Notes under the pieces: generated by a model | Told to the model about the DNA's origin: nothing | Database searches by the model: none | Seen by the model: the letters and a program-made list of their open reading frames with translations, nothing else | Program-made: the position numbers and the translations under genes | Source: Idiomarina seosinensis_A | Lineage (GTDB): Bacteria; Pseudomonadota; Gammaproteobacteria; Enterobacterales; Alteromonadaceae | Direction: 5' to 3' | Length of the DNA: 64,000 nt | NCBI RefSeq assembly: GCF_044797955.1 | Contig: NZ_CP085211.1 | Location: 1,612,001-1,676,000, forward strand | Shown here: piece after piece, positions 53,412-61,849 of the stretch | Position numbering within the stretch: position 1 is the stretch's first letter | Layout: each line of letters starts with the position of its first letter

Positions 53412-54281
53412 TTACTTTTTAGCGGGCGGACGACCGCGTTGCTGCTTCACTTGCTGCCGACGCCGCGCGGTCGCCTTACGAATTTTACCGAAGCGCCTTT
53501 GCTTTGATTCCTGGTGACGCGGATCGATAAAGGACCGTGTTTCGGGGGCCAGTTTGACTTGCTGACGTAAATAGTTAACCTCAGATAAAGGCAATTCTGC
53601 CCATCCTCCCTGCGGAAGCCCCGGTTCAAGAGGAATGTCACCATAGCGAACCCGAATCAACCGGCTAACCTGAACCTCCTGTGACTCCCATAGACGGCGG
53701 ACTTCACGATTACGCCCTTCGCTTAAGGTGACATGAAACCAGCGGTTGATACCCTCGCCACCGGCCATTTTGATGGTATTAAAGCTGGCCATACCGTCTT
53801 CTAACTGCACACCCTTTAATAACCGCTGCACCATAGCTTCATCTACTTCGCCAAACACCCGTACTGCATACTCACGCTCAATCTGCTGGCTAGGATGCAT
53901 CAGGCGATTAGCCAATTCGCCATCGGTTGTAAACAGTAATAAGCCTGAAGTATTAACATCAAGTCGCCCGACGGCTACCCAGCGGGCGCCGGACATCCGG
54001 GGCAGGCGGTCATAGACCGTCGGTCGCCCTTCCGGATCTTTACGGGTACAGAGTTCACCTTCCGGCTTGTGATACATCAGCACCCGGCAAACCACTTCCT
54101 GCTCTGGCTTTATCTGTACTTCATGACCGTCAATGCGAACTTGTGCATCGGCGTCGATGCGCTCGCCAAGGCGGGCGACACTGCCATTAACACGAATACG
54201 GCCAGCCGAAATTTTTGCCTCAATTTCACGGCGCGAACCATGCCCGGAACGGGCCAATACTTTTTGTAGCTTTTCAGTCAT
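53412..54281 (-). CDS. rluB: 23S rRNA pseudouridine2605 synthase
   Basis: RluB isomerises U2605 of 23S rRNA. The 289-residue protein has an N-terminal S4 RNA-binding domain (EKLQKVLARSGHGSRREIE) and the RsuA/RluB/E/F catalytic domain, with catalytic Asp in VGRLDVNTSGLLLFTTDG and the LSEGRNREVRRLWE motif. The C-terminal tail is basic and Gln/Arg-rich (KATARRRQQVKQQRGRPP). Its start overlaps scpB by eight bases. The order scpA-scpB-rluB is common in gammaproteobacteria. Confidence 0.94.
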   Translation of the reverse strand: MTEKLQKVLARSGHGSRREIEAKISAGRIRVNGSVARLGERIDADAQVRIDGHEVQIKPEQEVVCRVLMYHKPEGELCTRKDPEGRPTVYDRLPRMSGARWVAVGRLDVNTSGLLLFTTDGELANRLMHPSQQIEREYAVRVFGEVDEAMVQRLLKGVQLEDGMASFNTIKMAGGEGINRWFHVTLSEGRNREVRRLWESQEVQVSRLIRVRYGDIPLEPGLPQGGWAELPLSEVNYLRQQVKLAPETRSFIDPRHQESKQRRFGKIRKATARRRQQVKQQRGRPPAKK

Positions 54282-54852
54282 TCAGGATTTCTCTCTCGTT
54301 AGTCGCTGTCTCAGCGGTACGTTCTGGTGTTGACGACGGCTCAATAGCCGGCAACTGTTGCAGGTCGGATAAATTAAAGTCATCGAGAAACTCTGCGGTA
54401 GTACCATACAACTGTGGCCTACCGGGAACTTCTTTTACGCCAATCACCTTTATCCAGCCCCGCTCTTGCAAGGTTTTCATAATCTGACTACTGACACTGA
54501 CACCACGAACTTTTTCGATTTCACCGCGGGTAATTGGCTGTCGGTAAACAATCAAAGCCAGTGTCTCCAGCAATGCCTGCGAGTAGCGCGGCGGTTTTTC
54601 CTGCCACAAGTTGGCCAGCATTCTGCCTAATTCCTCGCGGGTCTGAAAACGATAGCCTGAGGCAACTTTAGCTAGCACAACACCCCGCTCACGGTAGTCA
54701 CTGCTGAGTTCAGTAAGTGCCTTTTTTATCGCGTTCAGCGAAACATCCTGTTCCGTCAGTAGCCGTTCCTTGATTTGCTCCGCCGACAATGGCTGCTGGT
54801 AAGCAAACAAAGCGGCCTCAATTAACTGTTTAAGCTGACTCGAATTCATCAT
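54274..54852 (-). CDS. scpB: Condensin subunit ScpB
   Basis: ScpB is the winged-helix dimer that binds ScpA and completes the SMC condensin. The 192-residue protein has two winged-helix domains: KQLIEAALFAYQQPLSAEQI and YSQALLETLALIVYRQPITRGEIEKVRGV, with ERGWIKVIGVKEVPGRPQLYGTT. Its start lies inside scpA (23-base overlap), indicating translational coupling. SMC itself is encoded 43 kb away at 8.1-11.5 kb. Confidence 0.95.
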   Translation of the reverse strand: MMNSSQLKQLIEAALFAYQQPLSAEQIKERLLTEQDVSLNAIKKALTELSSDYRERGVVLAKVASGYRFQTREELGRMLANLWQEKPPRYSQALLETLALIVYRQPITRGEIEKVRGVSVSSQIMKTLQERGWIKVIGVKEVPGRPQLYGTTAEFLDDFNLSDLQQLPAIEPSSTPERTAETATNEREILND

Positions 54853-55642
54853 GTTGACGCTTTAGACGAATATGGATATCACTCATTGGTTGCATTTGGG
54901 ATAATTCTACCATTGATTCTTTGACAAGTTCCAAAATTGCTAAAAAACTGACAACCGCGCCTGCTTTTCCCTCGGTGCGCCGAAAAACCTGGCTAAAACT
55001 GACGTAGGGCTGATGTTGCAGCAGTTCGAGGACCTGACTCATACGCGCTCGCGTCGATAGCTGCTCGCGTTTTATTTGATGATGCGCCTGCAAGTCGATA
55101 TTTTTCAGTACCCGGGCAAACGCCAGGGTTAAGTCTTCCAGTGTCACTTGCGGTTGCTGCACCTCATGGTATTGATGCGCGTCGGTAGCCACTTCGCCAG
55201 ACCAGGTGTCGCGGCCAAGTTGCGGCTGTTGATCAATATACTCAGCTCCGCGGCGAATCGCTTCGTATTCCTGTAGCCGGCGCACCAGCTCCGCACGTGG
55301 ATCCGCTTCCTCGTCTTCATCAGCGGGTATTACCGGCAGTAGCAACCGACTTTTTATTTCCGCTAACATAGCAGCCATGACCAAATAATCGGCCGCCAAC
55401 TCAAGCTTCAAATCCTTCATCATTTCAACGTACTCGACATACTGCCGGGTGATAGTCAGCACCGGAATATCGATAATGTCGAGTTTTTGCCGACGAATTA
55501 AGTACAACAGCAAATCCATCGGTCCGGAAAACGTCTCCAGGATCAGTTCCAGAGCATCAGGCGGAATATACAAGTCGTCAGGCTTTTCCGTCAACGGCTC
55601 GCCGCGCACAAAACCCAGCGCCAGAGAACGCTGTTCAGTCAT
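54830..55642 (-). CDS. scpA: Condensin subunit ScpA (kleisin)
   Basis: ScpA is the kleisin bridging the SMC heads. The 270-residue protein has the conserved N-terminal part FSGPMDLLLYLIRRQKLDIIDIPV, then AADYLVMAAMLAEIKSRLLLP, and a C-terminal winged helix (FLAILELVKESMVELSQ). I take the ATG at 55642; a TTG three codons upstream is possible. The gene begins 15 bases after the yciO stop and overlaps scpB. Confidence 0.95.
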   Translation of the reverse strand: MTEQRSLALGFVRGEPLTEKPDDLYIPPDALELILETFSGPMDLLLYLIRRQKLDIIDIPVLTITRQYVEYVEMMKDLKLELAADYLVMAAMLAEIKSRLLLPVIPADEDEEADPRAELVRRLQEYEAIRRGAEYIDQQPQLGRDTWSGEVATDAHQYHEVQQPQVTLEDLTLAFARVLKNIDLQAHHQIKREQLSTRARMSQVLELLQHQPYVSFSQVFRRTEGKAGAVVSFLAILELVKESMVELSQMQPMSDIHIRLKRQHDEFESA

Positions 55643-55656
55643 ACACTGCAACCCGC

Positions 55657-56280
55657 CTAAAATTCGAATGGAGCGCTATCACCGGCGCCCCGGCGACGGA
55701 TTTCCGGAGCTCCTTCCGACAAATCGACAACCGTGGTGGGATGCTGCGCTTTATTGCCACCATCGATAATTAGATCCACACGCTTTTCCAGCCGCTGCCG
55801 AATAACATCGGGATCCGATTCGGTCAGGTCGTTATCTCCTAAAATTAAACTGGTCGACATTATCGGCTCATCCATTTCTTCTAACATCGCCAACGCAATT
55901 TTGTTACTGGGCACACGGATACCAATAGTTTTTCGTTTTGGATTAAGCAGTCGTTTAGGAACTTCTTTTGTGCCTTTAAGAATAAAGGTATAAGGTCCTG
56001 GTGTATTATTTTTCAGCAGCCGGAAGGCATCGTTATCAACCCGCGCATAAATGGATAATTCTGATAAGTCACGGCACATCACTGTGAAGTTGTGTTCTTT
56101 ATCCAGATCCCGAATTTGGCAAATACGATCAACGCCTGCCTTGTTACCTAGTTGACAACCAATAGCATAACCTGAATCAGTCGGGTAAACGACAACGCCA
56201 CCGGTCCGGATAATTTCAGCCGCCTGCTGGATTAACCGTTTTTGTGGGTTAATGGGGTGTATTTCAAAATATTGGCTCAT
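55657..56280 (-). CDS. yciO: YciO/YrdC/Sua5-family protein
   Basis: The 207-residue protein has the YrdC fold that binds tRNA, nucleotide and threonine. TsaC and Sua5 make threonylcarbamoyl-AMP; YciO is a paralogue of uncertain role. Visible are GGVVVYPTDSGYAIGCQLGN, NTPGPYTFILKGTKEVPKRL, TIGIRVPSN and IMSTSLIL. I chose the ATG at 56280, which matches the E. coli YciO length (206). It lies 16 bases after rnm, the same pairing as yciV-yciO in E. coli. Confidence 0.92.
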   Translation of the reverse strand: MSQYFEIHPINPQKRLIQQAAEIIRTGGVVVYPTDSGYAIGCQLGNKAGVDRICQIRDLDKEHNFTVMCRDLSELSIYARVDNDAFRLLKNNTPGPYTFILKGTKEVPKRLLNPKRKTIGIRVPSNKIALAMLEEMDEPIMSTSLILGDNDLTESDPDVIRQRLEKRVDLIIDGGNKAQHPTTVVDLSEGAPEIRRRGAGDSAPFEF

Positions 56281-56296
56281 TGCGGCCTCTTCTCCG

Positions 56297-57124
56297 TCAG
56301 CTAATCGACCAGTCATTCCATATTGGCACACACTGATCAGGCAAACAAAGGTTTTTACCTAAATCCCGCCAGCCGTGGGGGTGATGAAAATCCGAACCCT
56401 GTGAAGCCTTTAGCTGGTAATCATCGGCAAATTCAGCCAAAGCGCTCCGCTGTCCCATTGGTTGCTGACTAATACTGACTTCAAGACCATCAAGGCCCCA
56501 CTGTTTAGCTTCGCAACAAAGCTTGCGCAACCACTTGTTTGATAACTTATAAGCATGCGGATGAGCCAGAACGGCAACACCGCCAGCCTGCTGAATCGCT
56601 GCGATAGCTTCTGCAATAGAACACCACTTTGCTTTCACAAACGCGCTCTGACCTTTGCCGATAAAGCGGTCAAACGCCTGCTGCGGGTGCTCAACATAGC
56701 CTTTGTTAAGTAACGCATCAGCAATGTGTTTACGGGTAGGCATGCCGGAAAACTGGCATTCATGACGATGCAGTAAGACACCTCGCTGAGCTAATTTGCC
56801 CAGTATTTTATCAAACCGCTCAGTTCGCGCTTGTTGCTGCTGTTGCAGCAAATTGACTAAAGCCGTATCCGCGGGATCAAAATTTAGCCCGACAATATGG
56901 ATTTCAAAAGCATGCCACTGACAGCTAATTTCGACACCATGAACATATTTTAGCGGCAGCTTATGCTCGGCAATATAAGCGTGTGCCTCGATACTGCCAT
57001 TTATGTTATCGTGATCAGTCAGCGCCAGCAGCTCAACGCTATTCGAGACGGCCCGCTGAACCAATTCCGGAACCGCTAAGCTGCCATCTGAATGGCGACT
57101 ATGACAGTGTAAATCGGCTAACAT
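56297..57124 (-). CDS. rnm: PHP-domain 5'-3' exonuclease RNase AM (TrpH/YciV)
   Basis: The 275-residue PHP phosphoesterase starts with LADLHCHSRHSDGS, the first metal site. Further histidines and acids lie in ALTDHDN, VHGVEISCQW, VLAHPHAY and GSDFHHPHGW. The E. coli homologue YciV (RNase AM) matures rRNA 5' ends and degrades short RNAs and 3',5'-bisnucleotides. The ATG at 57124 follows the fadH stop by one base; a TTG four codons upstream overlaps fadH. In E. coli this gene adjoins trpLE; here fadH and two more genes intervene. Confidence 0.92.
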   Translation of the reverse strand: MLADLHCHSRHSDGSLAVPELVQRAVSNSVELLALTDHDNINGSIEAHAYIAEHKLPLKYVHGVEISCQWHAFEIHIVGLNFDPADTALVNLLQQQQQARTERFDKILGKLAQRGVLLHRHECQFSGMPTRKHIADALLNKGYVEHPQQAFDRFIGKGQSAFVKAKWCSIAEAIAAIQQAGGVAVLAHPHAYKLSNKWLRKLCCEAKQWGLDGLEVSISQQPMGQRSALAEFADDYQLKASQGSDFHHPHGWRDLGKNLCLPDQCVPIWNDWSIS

Positions 57125-57125
57125 A

Positions 57126-59150
57126 TCAGAGTCCAACTGCCAGTTCCGTGCCCTGCCGTATTGCGCGTTTGGCGTCCAGTTCAGCAGCTACATCGGCTCC
57201 GCCAATTAAGTGTACCTTCTGGCCGGCGTCAATCAGCTGTTGTTGTAATTCCCGCTGGGGGACCTGACCTGCGCAAATCACCACATTATCGACCGCCAGT
57301 ACCTGGCGTTCTCCGTCACGTTCAATTTCAATACCCTCAGGTAAAATTTTGTGGTAAGTCACACCATTCCACATATGGACCGCCTTACTTTTTAATTCAG
57401 CCCGGTGTACCCAACCGGAAGTCTTGCCCAGGCCTTTACCCACTTTGCTGGGCTTGCGCTGCAGCAACCAGACTTCTCGCTCACTGGGCTCAGGTTGTGG
57501 TGACTTCAAGCCACCCCGTTGCTGATAGCTTTTATCAATACCCCAGCGTTGTGACCATTCTTCCTCGTCCAGCGCCAGAGAATTGGCTGTAGTCAGGTAT
57601 TCCGATACATCAAAACCAATACCACCGGCACCGATCACTGCAACTTTTTCACCCACTGCTTTATGATCACGTAAAACATCCAGATAGCTTAACACGTGTG
57701 GCAATTCAACCCCCGGGATATCGACCTTTCTGGGCAAAACACCGGTGGCCAGAATAATCTCATCGTAATCGCCGGCAATTAAGCTATCCACAGACTGCGA
57801 CTGACCCAATTTTAAGTTGACTCCGGTGTCATAAAGGCGTCCGGCAAAATAGCGCAGCGTTTCAAAAAACTCCTCTTTGCCGGGAATCTGCTTAGCATAG
57901 TTAAACTGACCACCGATTTCAGAGCCTTTGTCGAACAAATCAACCTGATGACCTCGCTCTGCCGCGGTACACGCAAAGGCTAAGCCCGCGGGACCGGCGC
58001 CAACCACCGCCAGACGCCTGGGCTGCGCTGCCGGTGTGATCTTTAATTCAGTTTCGTAACAGGCTCTCGGGTTAACCAGGCAACTGGCTCGCTTGTTCTC
58101 AAACACATGGTCAAGGCAAGCTTGATTACAGGCAATGCAGGTATTAATTTTGTCTGCCTGCTGCTGCGCTGCTTTGTTCACCAATTCAGGATCTGCTAGC
58201 AGCGGTCTGGCCATCGACACCATGTCTGCCTGCCCGGAAGCTAAAATCTGCTCAGCTATAGCCGGCGTATTAATACGGTTAACAGCAACCACAGGTACTG
58301 TCAGCTCCCGCCGGACTCGCTCGGTAATCCAGCTAAAGGCCGCCCGGGGCACTGAAGTGACAATTGTCGGCACCCGCGCTTCGTGCCAGCCAATGCCCGT
58401 GTTAATAATGTTGACGCCTTCTTGTTCAAGCGCTTTGCCCAGTTGTAGAACTTCATCCAGAGTATGGCCGTCATCCACTAGATCCAGCATCGAAAGCCGG
58501 AATATAATAATAAAGTGATCGCCCACTTTTTTCCTTACCGCCTGAACAATCTGCACAGCAAACCGCATACGGTTGGTAAAACTACCACCCCACTGATCCT
58601 CGCGCTTATTGGTTCTTGGACACAAAAACTGGTTGATCAGATACCCTTCTGAACCCATAATTTCAACACCATCGTAACCGGCTTTCTGGGCCAGTCTGGC
58701 AGCCCGGGCGTAATGTTTGATGGTTTTATGGATTTGACGCTGGCTCATGGCTTTGGGTTTAAACGGATTAATCGGAGCCTTTATAGCGCTGGGCGCAACG
58801 CTGAACGGATGGTAACTGTAACGTCCGGCATGCAGTATTTGCATACAAATTTTGGCGCCATACTGATGTACCCGCTCGGTCACATTGCGGTGCTTCGCAA
58901 CATGCCAGGGCCGCGACATTTCACTGCCAAAGGGTGCCAGTCGGCCGCGGAAATTGGGCCCGATTCCGCCAGTCACAATAAGCCCCACTCCGCCTTTGGC
59001 CCGCTCTTCATAAAAAGCAGCCAATTTTTCGTAGCGGTCTCTTTGTTCTTCCAGCCCAGTGTGCATAGAGCCCATCAGGACGCGGTTTTTAATTTGCGTG
59101 AAACCTAAATCGAGAGGCTTCAACAAGTGGGGATACGATGTTTCAGTCAC
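57126..59150 (-). CDS. fadH: 2,4-dienoyl-CoA reductase (NADPH)
   Basis: FadH reduces 2,4-dienoyl-CoA so that unsaturated fatty acids can enter beta-oxidation. The 674-residue protein has an N-terminal FMN-binding TIM barrel (LLKPLDLGFTQIKNRVLMGS, SMARPLLADPELVNK). The [4Fe-4S] cysteines are in CIACNQACLDHVF and ASCLVNP. C-terminal FAD and NADPH Rossmann parts contain LAVVGAGPAGLAFACTAAERG and VAVIGAGGIGFDVSEYL. Length matches E. coli FadH (672). It precedes rnm by one base. Confidence 0.96.
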   Translation of the reverse strand: MTETSYPHLLKPLDLGFTQIKNRVLMGSMHTGLEEQRDRYEKLAAFYEERAKGGVGLIVTGGIGPNFRGRLAPFGSEMSRPWHVAKHRNVTERVHQYGAKICMQILHAGRYSYHPFSVAPSAIKAPINPFKPKAMSQRQIHKTIKHYARAARLAQKAGYDGVEIMGSEGYLINQFLCPRTNKREDQWGGSFTNRMRFAVQIVQAVRKKVGDHFIIIFRLSMLDLVDDGHTLDEVLQLGKALEQEGVNIINTGIGWHEARVPTIVTSVPRAAFSWITERVRRELTVPVVAVNRINTPAIAEQILASGQADMVSMARPLLADPELVNKAAQQQADKINTCIACNQACLDHVFENKRASCLVNPRACYETELKITPAAQPRRLAVVGAGPAGLAFACTAAERGHQVDLFDKGSEIGGQFNYAKQIPGKEEFFETLRYFAGRLYDTGVNLKLGQSQSVDSLIAGDYDEIILATGVLPRKVDIPGVELPHVLSYLDVLRDHKAVGEKVAVIGAGGIGFDVSEYLTTANSLALDEEEWSQRWGIDKSYQQRGGLKSPQPEPSEREVWLLQRKPSKVGKGLGKTSGWVHRAELKSKAVHMWNGVTYHKILPEGIEIERDGERQVLAVDNVVICAGQVPQRELQQQLIDAGQKVHLIGGADVAAELDAKRAIRQGTELAVGL

Positions 59151-59217
59151 AACAACCTCTTTTAAACGGGCGTTTGATTTTACCCCACTTTACTCTCTCA
59201 ATTGACATTGCTCAAGT

Positions 59218-59937
59218 TTAAAACGCCAGCGCCTCGCGCAATAAAAAGCGGGTTAAAGCCGGTCCATCAATTTGCGCGTCGGCTTGACCCTCACGCCATT
59301 GGTCAAGCAGCTGGTCTATTACCGGAAAGATCATTGCCCTGACATTATCATTACTGTTATCCGACTGTTGCAGACCCTCCAGCACCAGTCCTGGCAAATG
59401 AACGCTGGCTATTGGCTGGCCCTGGTCAAAAAGATTTACCGTAACATCGTCAAATTGCAACCTGTCAATGCGCCACAAAACTGATTCTGAGAAAGCATTA
59501 GCAGGGCGCCAGCCAACGTCTGCCAAACGCTGAATTCGATCCAGCAGGTCGTGAAGATTCGACTGGCCTTTGCCATAGTAAGCCAGTGTCAGTTGCGCAC
59601 CTGATAACTGAATTTCAGTCAGTGTTACAGAACGCTGACCCAAAACCTGCCAATTGCCCTTCAGCTGCAACCGATCAGCTAAAATCAGTTGATTCAGGGG
59701 TTCGGATAAGGCGGGTACGCGGGTGGCCAATGTTACTTGATCGGCAGTCAGTTGCTCAGTTAGAGCGCTGACCAGTAACTGTTTAATCTGCAAATCGATA
59801 TCAAGCTGCTGATCAGCCGATTGTGTGAGCTGATCGCTCAGACGTTGAGACAAACTTTGCTGAGCATTTATTGAAAAGCTCACAGCAAAAAACAATAAAA
59901 TACCACTAAAACCCTTTATCCAGTTGTCTATTCGCAT
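59218..59937 (-). CDS. Exported protein of unknown function, AsmA-like features
   Basis: The 239-residue product has a signal sequence (GFSGILLFFAVSFSINAQ). The mature region resembles parts of AsmA-type envelope proteins, in which repeated beta segments such as VTLTEIQLSGAQLTLAYYGKGQSNLHDLL and LQFDDVTVNLFDQGQPIASVHLPGLVLEGL occur. That similarity is weak and no family is certain. It would lie in the periplasm or be membrane-attached. It diverges from the S10 peptidase gene across 106 bases. Confidence 0.7.
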   Translation of the reverse strand: MRIDNWIKGFSGILLFFAVSFSINAQQSLSQRLSDQLTQSADQQLDIDLQIKQLLVSALTEQLTADQVTLATRVPALSEPLNQLILADRLQLKGNWQVLGQRSVTLTEIQLSGAQLTLAYYGKGQSNLHDLLDRIQRLADVGWRPANAFSESVLWRIDRLQFDDVTVNLFDQGQPIASVHLPGLVLEGLQQSDNSNDNVRAMIFPVIDQLLDQWREGQADAQIDGPALTRFLLREALAF

Positions 59938-59985
59938 AAGTCTCCGCCAGATATCGTAAATGCCTGCCTAATAATCGCATATTCT

Positions 59986-60014
59986 TTGACGCAGGAATGT
60001 AAAAATTTGTTAAT
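59986..60014 (+). promoter_or_regulatory. Possible sigma-70 promoter of the S10 peptidase gene
   Basis: TTGACG (59986-59991), a 17-base spacer and GTTAAT (60009-60014) lie about 30 bases before the ATG, which has AGGAGA as ribosome site. The -10 is a weak match. Confidence 0.4.
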
Positions 60015-60043
60015 CTAAAATAACAAAAACACAGGAGAAGCTC

Positions 60044-61579
60044 ATGAAAAAGTCACTTGCCTTAGTTGCCGGTCTGTCGTTGATTACCGCAGCGACATCA
60101 ACGGCAGTTTATGCACAGCAAGACCCCAGTGAACATTTACGCCAAATACCTATTGAAACAACCAGTGTCAGCGAGCACAGCGTCAGCATTAACGGTGAAA
60201 CCGTCGATTACACCGCTACCGCCGGCACTCTGCCCGTATGGAATGACGAAGGCGACCCGACCGCGACCTTGTTTTACACCTATTATCAGCGTGAAGATGT
60301 CGACAACCGCGCCGAACGGCCAATCGTATACTCGTTTAATGGCGGCCCCGGCTCAGCTTCAGTCTGGATGCACCTGGCTTATACTGGCCCTAAAGTCCTG
60401 AATCTGAGTAACGAAGGTTACCCGGTACAACCTTACGGCGTTCAGGATAACCCGCATTCTATCCTTGATGTGGCCGATATTGTCTTCATCAATCCGGTCA
60501 ACACGGGCTATTCACGAGTATTGCCGGACGAAGAAGGCAAGATGCCGGATCGTTCCAAGCAAAAAGAAATGTTTTTTGGCGTCAACAGCGACGTTCAGTA
60601 CCTGGCGGAATGGATGACAACCTTCACCAGCCGTTACAATCGCTGGCAGTCGCCTAAATTCTTAATCGGCGAAAGCTATGGTACAACACGCGTCTCCGGC
60701 CTTGCGCATGCCCTGCAGAATCAGCAGTGGATGTACATTAATGGCGTTATTTTAGTGTCACCAACTGACATTGGTATCGATCGCGATGGTCCGGTAAAAG
60801 AGGCTAACCAGCTGCCTTACTTTGCCGCCGCGGCCTGGTATCATGATGCCCTGCCAGAGGACCTGCAAAGCAAAGATTTGCTTGAGGTGCTGGATGAGGT
60901 TGAACAATACACTCTGGACAGTTACTTGCCAGCCCTCGCTAAAGGAGCAATGTTATCCTCTGACGAGCGCCAGCAGGTTGCGGACACCGTTGCCCGTTAC
61001 TCGGGTTTATCAACCGAAGCGGTGCTCTCCAATAATCTGGCTCCCAGCACCTGGTTCTTCTGGAAAGAGTTACTGCGTGACCGCGATCGGACCATCGGCC
61101 GCCTCGACTCCCGCTATCTTGGCCTCGATGCACGCCGGGCTGGCGACCGTCCTGATTTCAACGCCGAATTAAACTCCTGGCTGCACTCATTCACGCCGGC
61201 AATTAACTACTATTTGCGTGAAGAGCTGAATTTCAAAACGGACGTTAAATACAACATGTTTGGTCCTGTCCATCCGTGGGACCGCACTAATAACAATACT
61301 GGTGAGCAGCTACGTGAATCGATGGCAGCAAACCCGTATTTAAATGTTTTAGTGCAGTCAGGCTATTTTGACGGTGCTACCAATTACTTTGACGCAAAGT
61401 ATACAACCTGGCATTTGGATCGTAGTACCTTGATGAAAGATCGGATCGAATTTAAAGGTTATCGTAGCGGTCATATGATGTACTTACGCCGTGCCGACCT
61501 TGAAACAGCAAATGACGATGTCCGTGACTTTATTCTGCGTTCACTGCCGGAAGGTGGTGTACCGGCTGAATATAAGTAA
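60044..61579 (+). CDS. Exported serine carboxypeptidase (peptidase family S10)
   Basis: The 511-residue protein has a signal peptide (LALVAGLSLITAATSTAVYA). The alpha/beta-hydrolase carboxypeptidase features are all present: YSFNGGPGSASVWMHL (oxyanion region, the family motif), catalytic Ser in IGESYGTTRVSG, a late Asp in QSGYFDGATNYFDAKY, and catalytic His in YRSGHMMYLRRADL. It should remove C-terminal residues from peptides in the periplasm or outside. S10 enzymes are classically eukaryotic, but bacterial members exist in peptide-feeding marine groups. Confidence 0.92.
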   Translation: MKKSLALVAGLSLITAATSTAVYAQQDPSEHLRQIPIETTSVSEHSVSINGETVDYTATAGTLPVWNDEGDPTATLFYTYYQREDVDNRAERPIVYSFNGGPGSASVWMHLAYTGPKVLNLSNEGYPVQPYGVQDNPHSILDVADIVFINPVNTGYSRVLPDEEGKMPDRSKQKEMFFGVNSDVQYLAEWMTTFTSRYNRWQSPKFLIGESYGTTRVSGLAHALQNQQWMYINGVILVSPTDIGIDRDGPVKEANQLPYFAAAAWYHDALPEDLQSKDLLEVLDEVEQYTLDSYLPALAKGAMLSSDERQQVADTVARYSGLSTEAVLSNNLAPSTWFFWKELLRDRDRTIGRLDSRYLGLDARRAGDRPDFNAELNSWLHSFTPAINYYLREELNFKTDVKYNMFGPVHPWDRTNNNTGEQLRESMAANPYLNVLVQSGYFDGATNYFDAKYTTWHLDRSTLMKDRIEFKGYRSGHMMYLRRADLETANDDVRDFILRSLPEGGVPAEYK

Positions 61580-61605
61580 CTTACGGATTAATTATTCAGG
61601 CTGAC

Positions 61606-61636
61606 TTGACAAGCTGGCCGCAACTGGTTAGCTTGT
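61606..61636 (+). promoter_or_regulatory. trp promoter with TrpR-like operator
   Basis: TTGACA (61606-61611), a 17-base spacer and TAGCTT (61629-61634) form the promoter. AACTGGTTAGCTTGT (61622-61636) matches the E. coli trp operator core AACTAGTTAACTAGT at 12 of 15 positions and covers the -10 box, as expected for TrpR repression. The trpR gene is not in the window. Confidence 0.7.
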
Positions 61637-61670
61637 CTCTATCATTGCAAAAAGTGACCGTATACAAGTT

Positions 61671-61754
61671 ATGAACTTTAAAGCTGACGCAAACGTACAA
61701 GACAGTTGGTGGTGGCACGTCTCGCCAGAGCGGGTCGTGGCAGTGTGCGTGTAG
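61671..61754 (+). CDS. trpL: trp operon leader peptide
   Basis: This 27-codon frame starts at ATG and ends at TAG, with three consecutive Trp codons at positions 13-15 in the context DSWWWHV. It lies between the trp promoter and the attenuator. When charged tRNA-Trp is scarce, a ribosome stalling at these codons would free downstream RNA to form the antiterminator. The codons for the last residues overlap the segment GAGCGGG (61728-61734) that pairs with the 5' arm of the terminator. Confidence 0.92.
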   Translation: MNFKADANVQDSWWWHVSPERVVAVCV

Positions 61755-61775
61755 TAAAAGCGTAACCGGTCAACG

Positions 61776-61804
61776 AAAACCCGCTCCATCGAGCGGGTTT
61801 TTTT
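61776..61804 (+). terminator. trp attenuator (intrinsic terminator)
   Basis: AAAACCCGCTC (61776-61786) pairs with GAGCGGGTTTT (61791-61801) around a CATC loop, with further Ts. The same CCCGCTC can pair instead with the earlier GAGCGGG at 61728-61734 inside trpL. That gives the mutually exclusive terminator and antiterminator of classical attenuation. Confidence 0.93.
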
Positions 61805-61849
61805 GTGTCTGACGAAAGCGCTGTAGAACAACAACTCTCGGAGTAAATT

